Shown one piece after another: positions 45,576 to 55,208 of a stretch of DNA of 64,000 nucleotides (position 1 is its first letter; every line of letters starts with the position of its first letter). Position numbers and translations under genes: made by a program. The DNA is from Phocaeicola sp. Lineage in GTDB: Bacteria; Bacteroidota; Bacteroidia; Bacteroidales; Bacteroidaceae. Location of the stretch: NCBI GenBank assembly GCA_029257865.1, contig JARIAN010000030.1, positions 1 to 64,000 of the forward strand, given 5' to 3'. A model generated the notes under the pieces. That model had not been told where the DNA came from and did no database searches. It worked only from the letters and a program-made list of their open reading frames with translations.

Positions 45576-45746
45576 TCATTTCTTTAGACTTTTTGCTATA
45601 GGAATGAATACCAATGCTCCCGAAATGAGGATGGTCACGATGAGTGGTCCGTCGATATGTGGGGTGGCAGTGAGGACGATGAAACAAAGTATAGCCCAGC
45701 AGAGTGTGAGAATAATGCATTGGGTGCGGTTGAGTGGTTTTCGCAT
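45576..45746 (-). CDS. Small two-helix membrane protein
   Basis: A 56-codon frame from ATG (45744-45746) to TGA (45576-45578). The sequence begins MRKPLNRTQ, then a hydrophobic helix (about residues 10-27), a short polar turn containing PHIDGP, a second hydrophobic helix (about 35-51) and a basic tail AKSLKK. Codon use and the positive-inside charge pattern look like a real membrane protein rather than chance. No family recognised. It lies between gdhA and maeB on the same strand. The maeB terminator is just upstream, so it needs its own promoter or readthrough. Confidence 0.6.
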   Translation of the reverse strand: MRKPLNRTQCIILTLCWAILCFIVLTATPHIDGPLIVTILISGALVFIPIAKSLKK

Positions 45747-45783
45747 AGTATGAAATTTCTTTTATTTGGCAGTAAGGTATAAA

Positions 45784-45837
45784 AAGAGCTAAGAAGGATT
45801 CCTGTTTATATGTATATGGGTATGCTTCTTAGCTCTT
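45784..45837 (-). terminator. Terminator of maeB
   Basis: AAGAGCTAAGAAG (45784-45796) and CTTCTTAGCTCTT (45825-45837) are perfect 13-nt inverted repeats. On the minus strand TTTATACC follows. Confidence 0.8.
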
Positions 45838-45871
45838 AGGATAGCTTTGCTAGCCGATATGTTTCTTGTGA

Positions 45872-48160
45872 TTATTTACAAGATTCAATTTTTTTCGCTA
45901 CAATGGCATCGATACAAGCAATAGCGGTGATATTGACGATATCACGTACAGAACTTTCGATGTCGGTGAAGTGGATAGGTTTGTTCAATCCCATCTGTAT
46001 CGGGCCTATCACTTCAGTTTCACTCATATTTTGGATGAGTTGGTAAGTAGCGTTGGCTGAACTCAAGTTAGGGAAAATCAATGTGTTGACTTCCTTTCCG
46101 TTTAGGCGGGTGAAAGGATATTTTTCATCGCGCAGTTGGTTGTTGAGAGCAAATTTTACTTGCATTTCTCCATCAATAGCCAAGTCTGGGTAGTTGGTGT
46201 GCATATAATTGATAGCCTCGTGTACCTTTGCTGGACTTCCGATACTGTCTGAACCGAAGTTGGAGTAAGACAACATGGCCATTACCGGTTCCTGGTTGAA
46301 GAAACGTACTGCCTTGTTGGCCAGTTTGGCAATGTCAATCAAGGTGTCTGTGTCCGGATGACGGTTTATTAATGTATCGGCAATGAAATATGTACCTTTT
46401 TTAGAATTCAAAATGTGCATTGTGCCAAAGTGTTTGTATTCAGGCTGTATGCCGATAACTTCCTTGGCCACCTTGATGGTATTGGTATATTTGGTGTATA
46501 GTCCGGTAACGAATGCATCGGCATCTCCGGTTTCCACCATCATCATACCAAAGTAGTTGCGTTCAAACATCTTGTCGATAGCTTCCTGGTAATTGGCCCC
46601 TTCACGAGCGCGTTTTTCACTTAAGATACGTGCATATCTTTCGCGGCGTTCCGATTCTCTATCGTGGCGGTGGTTTACAATTTCGATGCCTTCCAGGTTT
46701 AAGTCAAGTTCGGCAGCCAGTTTGGCAATACGCTCTTCATTGCCCAGCAGAATAGGATTGCAGATGCCGTCTGCTTTAGCCTCTACTGCGGCCTTCAGCA
46801 TGTTAGGGTGAGTGCCTTCGGCAAATACCACGCGCTGTGGGCAGCTTCGTGCAGTATCATAGAACTTACGTGTAAGCTTGTTTTCTTGACCCATCAGTTC
46901 GCGCAGGTGGTTCTTGTATGCATCCCAGTCGGTAATTTGCTTACGTGCTACCCCGGAATCCATGGCAGCTTTAGCAACGGCCATAGAAACTTCGGTTATC
47001 AAGCGAGGGTCCACTGGTTTCGGAATGAAATAGTCGGGACCGAAACTGAAACTATTTACATGGTATGCTTCATTCACTACATCGGGCACTGGCTTTTTGG
47101 CCAATCCGGCAATAGCATGTACGGCGGCCAGTTTCATTTCTTCGTTAATAGCTGTGGCGCGTGTGTCCAATGCTCCGCGGAAGATGTAAGGGAATCCAAT
47201 TACATTGTTTATCTGGTTAGGATAGTCGGAACGTCCGGTAGACATTAATACATCGGGGCGTGAAGCCATCGCATCTTCGTAAGAGATTTCCGGAGTAGGG
47301 TTGGCAAGAGCAAATACGATAGGATGGTCGGCCATGCTTCTAATCATATCTTGACTCAACACATTACCTCTAGATAACCCCAAGAATACGTCGGCTCCCT
47401 TGATGGCTTCTGCCAGTGTATGGATATCGGTACGGTCGGTTGCAAAGAATTTCTTCTGTTCGTTCAGGTCTGTACGTGCTTTAGAAATCACACCTTTACT
47501 ATCGAGCATCACGATGTTTTCCAGTCTTGCTCCCAAGGCGATGTACAGTTTTGTACAAGAAATAGCCGAAGCACCAGCACCATTGACTACAATCTTGACG
47601 TTTTCAATTTTCTTTCCTGCCACGTCTAGTGCATTGACAAGGCCTGCACTTGAGATGATGGCGGTGCCATGCTGGTCATCGTGCATTACAGGAATGTTGA
47701 GTTCTTCTTTCAGTCGTCTTTCTATCTCAAAACATTCAGGAGCTTTGATGTCCTCAAGATTGATACCTCCAAAAGTAGGTGCAATTGCTTTTACTGCTTC
47801 AATAAACTTGTCGGGGTCTTTTTCGTCTACTTCAATATCGAATACATCAATGCCTGCATAGATTTTGAATAGCAGGCCTTTGCCTTCCATTACAGGTTTT
47901 CCGCTCATGGCACCGATATCTCCCAACCCCAATACGGCAGTACCGTTTGAGATAACTGCTACAAGGTTTCCTTTGGCTGTATAGTCATAAGCTGTATCTG
48001 GAGTTTTCTGAATTTCAAGACACGGTTCAGCTACACCTGGAGAATATGCCAGTGAAAGGTCTCTCTGTGTCTGATAAGGTTTGGTAGGAACTACCTCAAT
48101 TTTTCCTGGTTTGCCCTGTGAATGATAGAGCAAAGCAGCTTCTTTTGTTATTTTAACCAT
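45872..48160 (-). CDS. maeB: NADP-dependent malic enzyme with C-terminal phosphotransacetylase-like domain
   Basis: 762 residues, the length of the MaeB class. The malic-enzyme part (about 1-425) contains [50 protein letters not shown] and [14 protein letters not shown]. The C-terminal part (about 430-760) is a phosphate acetyltransferase-like domain ([32 protein letters not shown]), which in MaeB is regulatory and lacks activity. It decarboxylates malate to pyruvate with NADPH formation. Monocistronic, with a terminator at 45784. Confidence 0.95.
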   Translation of the reverse strand: MVKITKEAALLYHSQGKPGKIEVVPTKPYQTQRDLSLAYSPGVAEPCLEIQKTPDTAYDYTAKGNLVAVISNGTAVLGLGDIGAMSGKPVMEGKGLLFKIYAGIDVFDIEVDEKDPDKFIEAVKAIAPTFGGINLEDIKAPECFEIERRLKEELNIPVMHDDQHGTAIISSAGLVNALDVAGKKIENVKIVVNGAGASAISCTKLYIALGARLENIVMLDSKGVISKARTDLNEQKKFFATDRTDIHTLAEAIKGADVFLGLSRGNVLSQDMIRSMADHPIVFALANPTPEISYEDAMASRPDVLMSTGRSDYPNQINNVIGFPYIFRGALDTRATAINEEMKLAAVHAIAGLAKKPVPDVVNEAYHVNSFSFGPDYFIPKPVDPRLITEVSMAVAKAAMDSGVARKQITDWDAYKNHLRELMGQENKLTRKFYDTARSCPQRVVFAEGTHPNMLKAAVEAKADGICNPILLGNEERIAKLAAELDLNLEGIEIVNHRHDRESERRERYARILSEKRAREGANYQEAIDKMFERNYFGMMMVETGDADAFVTGLYTKYTNTIKVAKEVIGIQPEYKHFGTMHILNSKKGTYFIADTLINRHPDTDTLIDIAKLANKAVRFFNQEPVMAMLSYSNFGSDSIGSPAKVHEAINYMHTNYPDLAIDGEMQVKFALNNQLRDEKYPFTRLNGKEVNTLIFPNLSSANATYQLIQNMSETEVIGPIQMGLNKPIHFTDIESSVRDIVNITAIACIDAIVAKKIESCK

Positions 48161-48205
48161 ATATTTCGATTTTATCAGGTTGATTTATTTTTAGATTGTG
48201 TGTCG

Positions 48206-48213
48206 CAAATGTA
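48206..48213 (-). promoter_or_regulatory. Probable -7 element of maeB
   Basis: TACATTTG on the minus strand matches TAnnTTTG, 46 nt upstream of the start codon. Confidence 0.45.
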
Positions 48214-48578
48214 GGAATAAAATAATAAATAGAATATTTTTTAGCATAAAAAACAATAATTTTAAATTGGATAATCTTTTTTATTCTTTAATGTCAACCT
48301 TATATATAGGTTTGACGATAAATTGGTAAACTTTCATTTTTTTATGGTTATTCTTAGTTAAATAGATATATGCTAGCTTGTTTTATGTTATCTTTGCAAA
48401 ATAAAAAAACTAAGTCGATGTAGAAAGTTTTAATGCTAAGACTTGGGATGATGCTGTTTCCGATTATAAAATTGCAATGTATGGCATTAGTGAAAGGAGA
48501 TAAGTTTTTTATTATTGGGTATCGGTTATAATATAATTAAGGTGTTTATTGAGATATTATTATAAATTGAATATTAGC
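48214..48578 (+). other. AT-rich region with the RND operon promoter and leader
   Basis: TATCTTTG at 48389-48396 matches the -7 consensus on the plus strand and would give a leader of about 180 nt before the adaptor gene. Within it, 48414-48500 is an open stretch of 29 codons ending in TAA but lacking a start codon. Nothing else is recognised. Confidence 0.45.
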
Positions 48579-49778
48579 ATGAAAAGAAACAAGAGTTTTT
48601 CTTTTGGTCGAGTTACCTTATTGGTATTGGGGGTATCGATCTTGACAGCCTGTGGTGGTGGCCAAGGCGGAATGAAAATGGGGGATAATGAATTTACAGT
48701 AAAGGCTGTAGAGTTTACATCTAGTAATCAGGTAACCAAATATCCGGCAACGATCAAAGGTTTGCAGGATATTGAAATTCGTCCTCAGGTATCTGGATTT
48801 ATTGTAAAACTTTGTGCAGACGAAGGTGCTTCTGTTCGTAAGGGGCAGGCATTGTTTCAGATTGACCCTACTCAGTATAAGGCTGCCTTTGATCAGGCTA
48901 AAGCTGGTGTAGCTGCAGCAAAAGCCAATCTGGAAACCATTTCGGCTACTATGGCCAACAAGAAGATGCTGCATGAACAGCAAATTATCAGTGACTTCGA
49001 ATATCAGACTGCAATCAATAATGAATTGTCGGCAAAGGCTAGTCTGGCACAGGCTGAAGCTGCTTATTCTTCTGCTAAACAAAATTTGGGATTTTGTACA
49101 GTGACCAGTCCTACCGACGGTGTAATTGGGACATTCCCTTACCGTATAGGAAGCTTGGTGAGCCCTTCGGTTGCTCAGCCGCTTACTACAGTTTCTCAGA
49201 TTGGTGACATGTATGTTTATTTTTCAATGACTGAAAAGCAGTTGTTGGCTTTGACCAAGTCGGGAAACTCTTTGAAGGAAGAAGTTGCCAAGATGCCGGC
49301 GGTGAAATTGCAATTAGCAGACGGTTCTATGTATACTGCAGAAGGAAAGATTGATGCCATTAGCGGTGTTATTGATCAGGCTACCGGCTCTGTAAGTATG
49401 CGTGCTATCTTCCCTAATGACCAGCATATCTTGCGTAGCGGTGGTACCGGTAATATTGTGTTCCCTTATACAATGACCGATGTAGTGGTTATCCCACAAG
49501 CTTCAACCATTGAAGTGCAGGATAAAAAATTTGTATATGTATTGCAGGCAGACAATAAGGTGAAATATACAGAGATTCAGATTTCTTCTTTGGATGACGG
49601 AAGACACTATGTAGTGACTGGTGGATTGAAACCTGGTGACAAGATTGTATTGGATGGTGTTCAGAAGTTGAAAGACGGACAGGAAATTACCCCTATTACT
49701 CCTGCACAGAAAGAGGCTAAGTTCCAGCAGGCTTTGAAAGACCAAAGTGAAGGAAATATTGCAACAGCGTTTAAATAA
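48579..49778 (+). CDS. RND efflux periplasmic adaptor lipoprotein
   Basis: Started at 48579 (MKRNKSFSFG), 399 residues; the frame is open to 48549 but the signal peptide begins here. Lipobox ILTACGGG with Cys25. Features of the MFP/AcrA family: lipoyl half-motif PQVSGFIVKLCADEGASVRKG, an alpha-hairpin (FDQAKAGVAAAKANLETI ... AKASLAQAEAAYSSAK), SPTDGVIGTFPYRIGSLVS and a C-terminal membrane-proximal domain. It links the inner-membrane pump to the outer-membrane channel. It is first in a five-gene operon with 13 nt to the pump gene. Confidence 0.95.
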   Translation: MKRNKSFSFGRVTLLVLGVSILTACGGGQGGMKMGDNEFTVKAVEFTSSNQVTKYPATIKGLQDIEIRPQVSGFIVKLCADEGASVRKGQALFQIDPTQYKAAFDQAKAGVAAAKANLETISATMANKKMLHEQQIISDFEYQTAINNELSAKASLAQAEAAYSSAKQNLGFCTVTSPTDGVIGTFPYRIGSLVSPSVAQPLTTVSQIGDMYVYFSMTEKQLLALTKSGNSLKEEVAKMPAVKLQLADGSMYTAEGKIDAISGVIDQATGSVSMRAIFPNDQHILRSGGTGNIVFPYTMTDVVVIPQASTIEVQDKKFVYVLQADNKVKYTEIQISSLDDGRHYVVTGGLKPGDKIVLDGVQKLKDGQEITPITPAQKEAKFQQALKDQSEGNIATAFK

Positions 49779-49791
49779 TTGATTAATTGAT

Positions 49792-52700
49792 ATGAAATTA
49801 GATAAATTTATCACTCGCCCGGTACTATCAACGGTTATTTCTATTTTGATAGTAATTGTGGGTGCGATAGGCTTGGTTACCTTGCCTGTTACCCAATATC
49901 CGGATATTGCTCCTCCAACTGTTCACGTAGAGGCAATGTATACAGGTGCCAGTGCATCTACTGTATTGAACTCTGTTATTGCCCCTCTGGAGGACCAGAT
50001 TAACGGTGTGGAAAACATGATGTATATGTCTTCTATGGCTGCAAATAACGGTAAAGGTAGTATCGATATCTATTTTAAACAAGGTACCGACCCTGATATG
50101 GCTGCCGTCAATGTGCAGAACCGAGTCGCTATGGCGCAAGGTTTATTGCCGGCCGAAGTTGTGCAGGTCGGTGTTACTACTCGGAAGCGCCAGAACTCAA
50201 TGCTTATCGTAGCTTCTGTGTATGATGAAAGCGATAGATACTCTCATGAGTTTATCGAAAATTATGCCAATATCAACTTGATTCCGGAAATCAAGCGTGT
50301 GCATGGTGTGGGTGATGCCATGTTGTTGGGACAAGATTACTCCATGCGTATTTGGTTGAAGCCGGAGGTTATGGCTCAATATAAATTGATTCCTAGTGAT
50401 ATTTCAAGAGTTTTGGCTGAGCAGAATATTGAAGCTGCTCCAGGTCAGTTTGGTGAACGTTCTAACCAGACTTTCCAGTATACAATCCGTTATAGAGGTC
50501 GTTTGCAGACTCCAGAAGAGTTTGAGAACATGGTTATCAAGTCGTTGCCTACCGGTGAAATGTTGCGTATGAAAGATGTGGCAGACATCCAGTTAGGACG
50601 TTTGGACTATTCTTTGTCTAATGAAGTGAACGGACATAAAGCGGTGACTTGTATTATATTCCAAATGGCTGGTACTAATGCTACTGAAACCATTAATAAT
50701 ATCCAGCAGTTGCTGGCTGATTCGGAAACAACGATGCCATCGGGCTTGAAAGTAAACATTTCATTGAATGCCAATGACTTTTTGTTTGCTTCTATTCATG
50801 AAGTTATCAAAACTTTGCTAGAAGCCTTTGTGCTTGTGTTTATTGTAGTATACGTATTCTTGCAGGACTTACGTTCTACTTTGATTCCGGCTATTGCTAT
50901 TCCAGTAGCATTGATTGGTACATTCTTCGTACTTTCTTTGATTGGCTTCAGTATTAACTTGCTGACACTTTGTGCGATGGTACTTGCCATTGCGATTGTG
51001 GTCGACGATGCCATTGTGGTGGTAGAAGGTGTCCATGCCAAGTTGGATCAGGGATATCGTTCTGCCAAGGAAGCATCAATTGATGCCATGAGTGAGCTGG
51101 GTGGTGCCATTGTTTCCATCACATTGGTCATGATGTCCGTATTTATTCCGGTAAGTTTCATGGGAGGTACAGCCGGTACTTTTTATCGTCAGTTTGGTTT
51201 GACTATGGCCATTTCAATTGGTCTTTCCGCCTTAAATGCGTTGACATTGTCACCTGCCTTGTGTGCGTTGTTCCTGAAACCACACACTGATTCTCATGAA
51301 AAGAAAGACAATTTCATCACTCGTTTCCATACTTCATTCAATGCGGCTTATGATTCTTTGTTGAAAGGATATAAGAAGCGTGTCGTGTTCTTTATTCATA
51401 AGAAGACTTTGTCGTTTAGTATTGTTGGAGCAAGTATTGCTTTGATGGCTTTTCTGATGAATACTACTCCTACCGGAATGGTTCCGGGTGAAGATACCGG
51501 TACATTGATGGGTGCCATTACTTTGCCTCCAGGAACTTCTCAGGCTCGCGCTCAGGAAGTGTTCAATCGGGTGGATAGTCTGATTGCTTCAGAACCTGCC
51601 GTTGCTTCGCGTACCATGATTTCCGGTTACAGTTTTATCGGAGGTCAGGGCCCTTCTTATGGTTCTTGTATTATCAAGTTGAAGAACTGGGAAGAGCGTT
51701 CAGCCATGCAGAATGCCAGCGTCATTCAGGCTACCTTATTTATGCGTGCCCAAAAGATTATCAAAGAAGCACAGGTATTGTTTTTTGCTCCTCCTATGAT
51801 TCCAGGTTATTCGGCTTCCAGTGATATTGAGTTGAATATGCAGGATAAGACAGGCGGTAGTTTGGATCGTTTTTTTAGTGTAGTCAACCAGTATATTGCA
51901 GACTTGCAGGCTCGTCCGGAAGTGAAATCTGCACAGACAACATTCAACCCCGGTTTCCCTCAGTATATGATTGACATTGATGCAGCAGCTTGTAAAAAAG
52001 CAGGAATCAGTCCTTCGGATATCTTGACTACTATGCAAGGGTATTATGGTGGATTGTATGCATCTAACTTCAACAGTTTCGGTAAGATGTATCGTGTAAT
52101 GATTCAGTCTGACCCTAAATACCGTGCAAACCTAGAATCATTGAAAGGAATCAAGGTACGTAATGCTAGTGGTGAGATGGCTCCGGTAGAGCAGTTCATT
52201 ACTGTGTCTAAGGTATATGGTCCGGATGTTATCAGTCGTTTTAACTTGTATACAGCAATGAAAGTGATGGTTGCTCCGGCCGACGGCTATACTTCTGGAC
52301 AGGCGCTTCAGGCAATTGCAGAAGTTTCAAAACAAAGCTTGCCGGTAGGATACGGATATGAATTGGGAGGTATGGCTCGTGAGGAAGCTCAAACAAGTGG
52401 AAGTTCTACCTCTTTAATTTTCGTTCTTTGCTTTGTCTTTGTATACCTGTTGTTGAGTGCGCAGTATGAAAGCTATATCTTGCCTTTGGCTGTATTGCTT
52501 TCCGTACCGTTCGGTTTGATGGGTAGCTTCTTGTTTGTCAACGGAGCAAGTGCATTGGGTAGTATCCCTGCCTTGAAAATGATTATCGGTTCAATGTCAA
52601 ACGACATTTACATGCAGATTGCATTGATTATGTTGATTGGTTTGTTGGCTAAAAATGCCATCTTGATTGTGGAGTTTGCTCTTGACCGTCGTAAGCAAGG

Positions 52701-53016
52701 TATGAGTATATCTTGGGCAGCTGTATTGGGTGCTGCAGCTCGTTTGCGTCCTATTTTGATGACTTCTTTGGCGATGGTAGTAGGTCTGTTGCCTATGATG
52801 TTCGCTTCGGGTGCAGGTGCGCACGGTAATCGTACATTGGGTACAGCAGCAATCGGCGGTATGTTTGTTGGTATGATTTTCCAGATTTTCATCGTGCCGG
52901 TATTGTTTGTGGTATTCCAATGGTTGCAAGAGAAGTTCACTCCTATGGAATGGGATAGCTTGGATGAAAGTGAAGTTGCATCTGAAATTGAACAATATAC
53001 TCCTACAAACTCTTAA
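49792..53016 (+). CDS. RND multidrug efflux transporter (AcrB/MexB type)
   Basis: 1074 residues with 12 membrane helices and two large periplasmic loops. Proton-relay residues are visible: Asp405 and Asp406 in AIAIVVDDAIVVVEGV, and the helix-10 lysine in GLLAKNAILIVEFALDRR. FFNRPVF-like start (FITRPVLSTVISILIVIVG) and VTQYPDIAPPTV are HAE1-family signatures. Uses the proton gradient to expel hydrophobic compounds such as bile salts or antibiotics through the outer-membrane partner encoded next. Substrate is not predictable from sequence. Confidence 0.97.
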   Translation: MKLDKFITRPVLSTVISILIVIVGAIGLVTLPVTQYPDIAPPTVHVEAMYTGASASTVLNSVIAPLEDQINGVENMMYMSSMAANNGKGSIDIYFKQGTDPDMAAVNVQNRVAMAQGLLPAEVVQVGVTTRKRQNSMLIVASVYDESDRYSHEFIENYANINLIPEIKRVHGVGDAMLLGQDYSMRIWLKPEVMAQYKLIPSDISRVLAEQNIEAAPGQFGERSNQTFQYTIRYRGRLQTPEEFENMVIKSLPTGEMLRMKDVADIQLGRLDYSLSNEVNGHKAVTCIIFQMAGTNATETINNIQQLLADSETTMPSGLKVNISLNANDFLFASIHEVIKTLLEAFVLVFIVVYVFLQDLRSTLIPAIAIPVALIGTFFVLSLIGFSINLLTLCAMVLAIAIVVDDAIVVVEGVHAKLDQGYRSAKEASIDAMSELGGAIVSITLVMMSVFIPVSFMGGTAGTFYRQFGLTMAISIGLSALNALTLSPALCALFLKPHTDSHEKKDNFITRFHTSFNAAYDSLLKGYKKRVVFFIHKKTLSFSIVGASIALMAFLMNTTPTGMVPGEDTGTLMGAITLPPGTSQARAQEVFNRVDSLIASEPAVASRTMISGYSFIGGQGPSYGSCIIKLKNWEERSAMQNASVIQATLFMRAQKIIKEAQVLFFAPPMIPGYSASSDIELNMQDKTGGSLDRFFSVVNQYIADLQARPEVKSAQTTFNPGFPQYMIDIDAAACKKAGISPSDILTTMQGYYGGLYASNFNSFGKMYRVMIQSDPKYRANLESLKGIKVRNASGEMAPVEQFITVSKVYGPDVISRFNLYTAMKVMVAPADGYTSGQALQAIAEVSKQSLPVGYGYELGGMAREEAQTSGSSTSLIFVLCFVFVYLLLSAQYESYILPLAVLLSVPFGLMGSFLFVNGASALGSIPALKMIIGSMSNDIYMQIALIMLIGLLAKNAILIVEFALDRRKQGMSISWAAVLGAAARLRPILMTSLAMVVGLLPMMFASGAGAHGNRTLGTAAIGGMFVGMIFQIFIVPVLFVVFQWLQEKFTPMEWDSLDESEVASEIEQYTPTNS

Positions 53017-53028
53017 ATAATGTTGATA

Positions 53029-54411
53029 ATGAAGAAACAAATAATAGGAACGATGTGTTTGGCTGCCTTGATGAGCAGTTGCCACATCTATAAATCATAT
53101 GACAGACCAGAAACGATAGATGCCCAAGGCATCTATCGTGATTCGATATCGGCTGTAGATACCTTAGCTGCCGATACTGCCTCTATGGGAAATTTACCTT
53201 GGCAGGAAGTGTTTCGTGATGCCACTTTGCAGGCTCTTATCGAAGAAGGTCTGGCCAGCAACGTGGATATGCAGGCTGCTATTCTTCGCGTGAAAGAAGC
53301 TAAGGTGATGCTTACTTCTGCAAGACTATCTTATTTGCCATCGCTTAACTTGGCACCGCAAGGAACTATTACTTCTATGGATGGACACCGAGCTGCTCAA
53401 GCTTATCAGCTGCCGGCAGTGGCTAGTTGGGAAATCGACCTGTTTGGCAAATTACTAAATTCTAAGAGAGGTCAGCAGGCTGCTTACCTCAAGAGTAAGT
53501 ATGCCCGTCAGGCTGTACGTTCACAGATTATCTGTGGCATTGCCAATATCTATTATACTTTGTTAATGTTGGACCGTCAGGTGGAAATCACTACCGAAAC
53601 CGCAGCTATCTATAAAGAAAACGTGCGTGCAATGGAAGCCATGAAGGTAGCCGGGTATGTGAATGAGGCTGGAGTGGCACAGATGCGTGCTGCAAGTCAT
53701 CAGGTAGAGGCTTCTTTGCTTGACTTGAAGCGTCAAGTGCGTGAAACTGAAAACTCATTGTCTGTATTGTTGGCCAAGGCTCCTCAGAGCATTCAGCGAG
53801 GAAAACTGGAAGACCAGGTAATGCCGGAAGAACTTACAGTCGGAGTTCCTTTGCAATTGCTGGAGAACCGTCCTGATGTAAAGATGGCAGAAATGACTCT
53901 CGCTGGTGCCTACTATTCAACAAATCAGGCCCGTGCTGCTTTCTATCCTAGCTTGAGAATTGGTGGTACTGCCGGTTGGACCAATGGTTCGGGTGTGGCG
54001 GTATCCAATCCTGGTATTGTGATGCTGCAGGCATTGGCTTCTCTTACTCAGCCTATCTTCAACAACGGAAAGCTGGTGGCAAATCTTAAAGTGGCAAAAG
54101 CCGAAGAAGAAATAGCACGGATGAATTTCCAACAGAAGATTCTTGAAGCTGGAAAAGAAGTCAGCGATGCGCTTTGTCTGTATGAGACTGCCGACAAGAA
54201 ACTGGTAGAAGACAAAGGACGTGTAGAGCAGTTGCAGAAAGCAGTGACTTACACCAAGGCTTTGTTCCAAAGTGCAGAGTCTACTTATCTGGAAGTGCTT
54301 ACTGCACAGCAGAGCCTGCTGAGCGCCGAGTTGGGCGAAGTGGCTGACAATTTCCAACGTATGCAAGCTGTCATCAACTTGTACAGTGCGTTGGGCGGTG
54401 GAAGAGAATAA
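53029..54411 (+). CDS. TolC/OprM-type outer-membrane efflux lipoprotein
   Basis: Started at 53029 (MKKQIIGTMC), 460 residues; an ATG at 53020 is in frame and possible. Lipobox LMSSC with Cys18. Two OEP repeats with the helical barrel (LQALIEEGLASNVDMQAAIL, SWEIDLFGKLLNSKRGQQ, LLENRPDVKMAEMTLAGAYY) identify the NodT/OprM family. It forms the trimeric outer-membrane exit duct for the RND pump. It starts 12 nt after the pump gene. Confidence 0.94.
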   Translation: MKKQIIGTMCLAALMSSCHIYKSYDRPETIDAQGIYRDSISAVDTLAADTASMGNLPWQEVFRDATLQALIEEGLASNVDMQAAILRVKEAKVMLTSARLSYLPSLNLAPQGTITSMDGHRAAQAYQLPAVASWEIDLFGKLLNSKRGQQAAYLKSKYARQAVRSQIICGIANIYYTLLMLDRQVEITTETAAIYKENVRAMEAMKVAGYVNEAGVAQMRAASHQVEASLLDLKRQVRETENSLSVLLAKAPQSIQRGKLEDQVMPEELTVGVPLQLLENRPDVKMAEMTLAGAYYSTNQARAAFYPSLRIGGTAGWTNGSGVAVSNPGIVMLQALASLTQPIFNNGKLVANLKVAKAEEEIARMNFQQKILEAGKEVSDALCLYETADKKLVEDKGRVEQLQKAVTYTKALFQSAESTYLEVLTAQQSLLSAELGEVADNFQRMQAVINLYSALGGGRE

Positions 54412-54434
54412 TTAACCTTTTAAATAATACGAAT

Positions 54435-55208
54435 ATGATTAGTCCTTTAGCATACGTTGACCCATCTGCAAAGATTGGTAAGAACGTGACAGTCCATCCG
54501 TTTGCCTATATAGACAAGAACGTGGAAATAGGTGATGACAATGAAATCATGCCATACGCAAGTCTGATGAGTGGAACCCGTATGGGAAATGGTAATACCG
54601 TACATCATGGTGCGGTGGTTTCTGCCGTACCTCAAGATTTTGCCTTCAAAGGCGAAGATACTTTGTTGGTGATTGGTAATGGAAACGTGATACGTGAGAA
54701 TGCCGTGATTATTCGTGGCACTCATCCTAATCATGCTACTACCATTGGAGATTCCAATTTCATTATGACAGGAGTGCGTATCTCGCACGATGTAGAGATT
54801 GGCAGTCACTGTATCATTGGAAATGGCTCTCAGGTGTCAGGTGAGTGTAAGATTTATGATTACGCCATACTTACTTCCAACGTATTGATGCAGGGGCATA
54901 CTCGTCTGGGAAGCTATTCGCTGGTACAGGGAGGCTGTCGTTTTACTAAAGACATTCCTCCGTTTATTGTGGCGGCACATGACCCGATTGCCTTCTATAG
55001 CATCAATACTACGGTGCTGGAGTATCTTGGATTCTCGGAAACTTTAGTCAAGCATATTGCGCAGGCTTATCGCATTCTGTATAAGGCAAATACTTCTCAG
55101 TGTGATGCTTTGTTGCGTATTGAGGAACAAGTTCCTTCAAGTAAGGAAATTCAGTCTATCATTGAATTTGTAAAATCTTCCAAACTCGGTATTATTCAGA
55201 ATGACTAA
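54435..55208 (+). CDS. LpxA-like acyltransferase paralogue with altered active site
   Basis: 257 residues of left-handed beta-helix hexapeptide repeats followed by a C-terminal helical domain, matching LpxA (262 residues in E. coli) in length and order. By eye alignment, the general base His125 is kept (His118, ISHD), but three other conserved histidines are replaced: His122 by Arg115, His144 by Glu137, and His160 by Gln153. Canonical LpxA puts 3-hydroxyacyl chains on UDP-GlcNAc. This protein may be a paralogue with another acceptor or acyl donor. It lies between an efflux pump and a TetR gene rather than with lpxC or lpxD, supporting a non-housekeeping role. Confidence 0.8.
   Translation: MISPLAYVDPSAKIGKNVTVHPFAYIDKNVEIGDDNEIMPYASLMSGTRMGNGNTVHHGAVVSAVPQDFAFKGEDTLLVIGNGNVIRENAVIIRGTHPNHATTIGDSNFIMTGVRISHDVEIGSHCIIGNGSQVSGECKIYDYAILTSNVLMQGHTRLGSYSLVQGGCRFTKDIPPFIVAAHDPIAFYSINTTVLEYLGFSETLVKHIAQAYRILYKANTSQCDALLRIEEQVPSSKEIQSIIEFVKSSKLGIIQND

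Noticed and set aside
45553-45753. 66-codon plus-strand frame between gdhA and maeB
   Set aside because: The minus strand of the same DNA encodes a much more convincing two-helix membrane protein; the plus frame has no hydrophobic segment of that quality.
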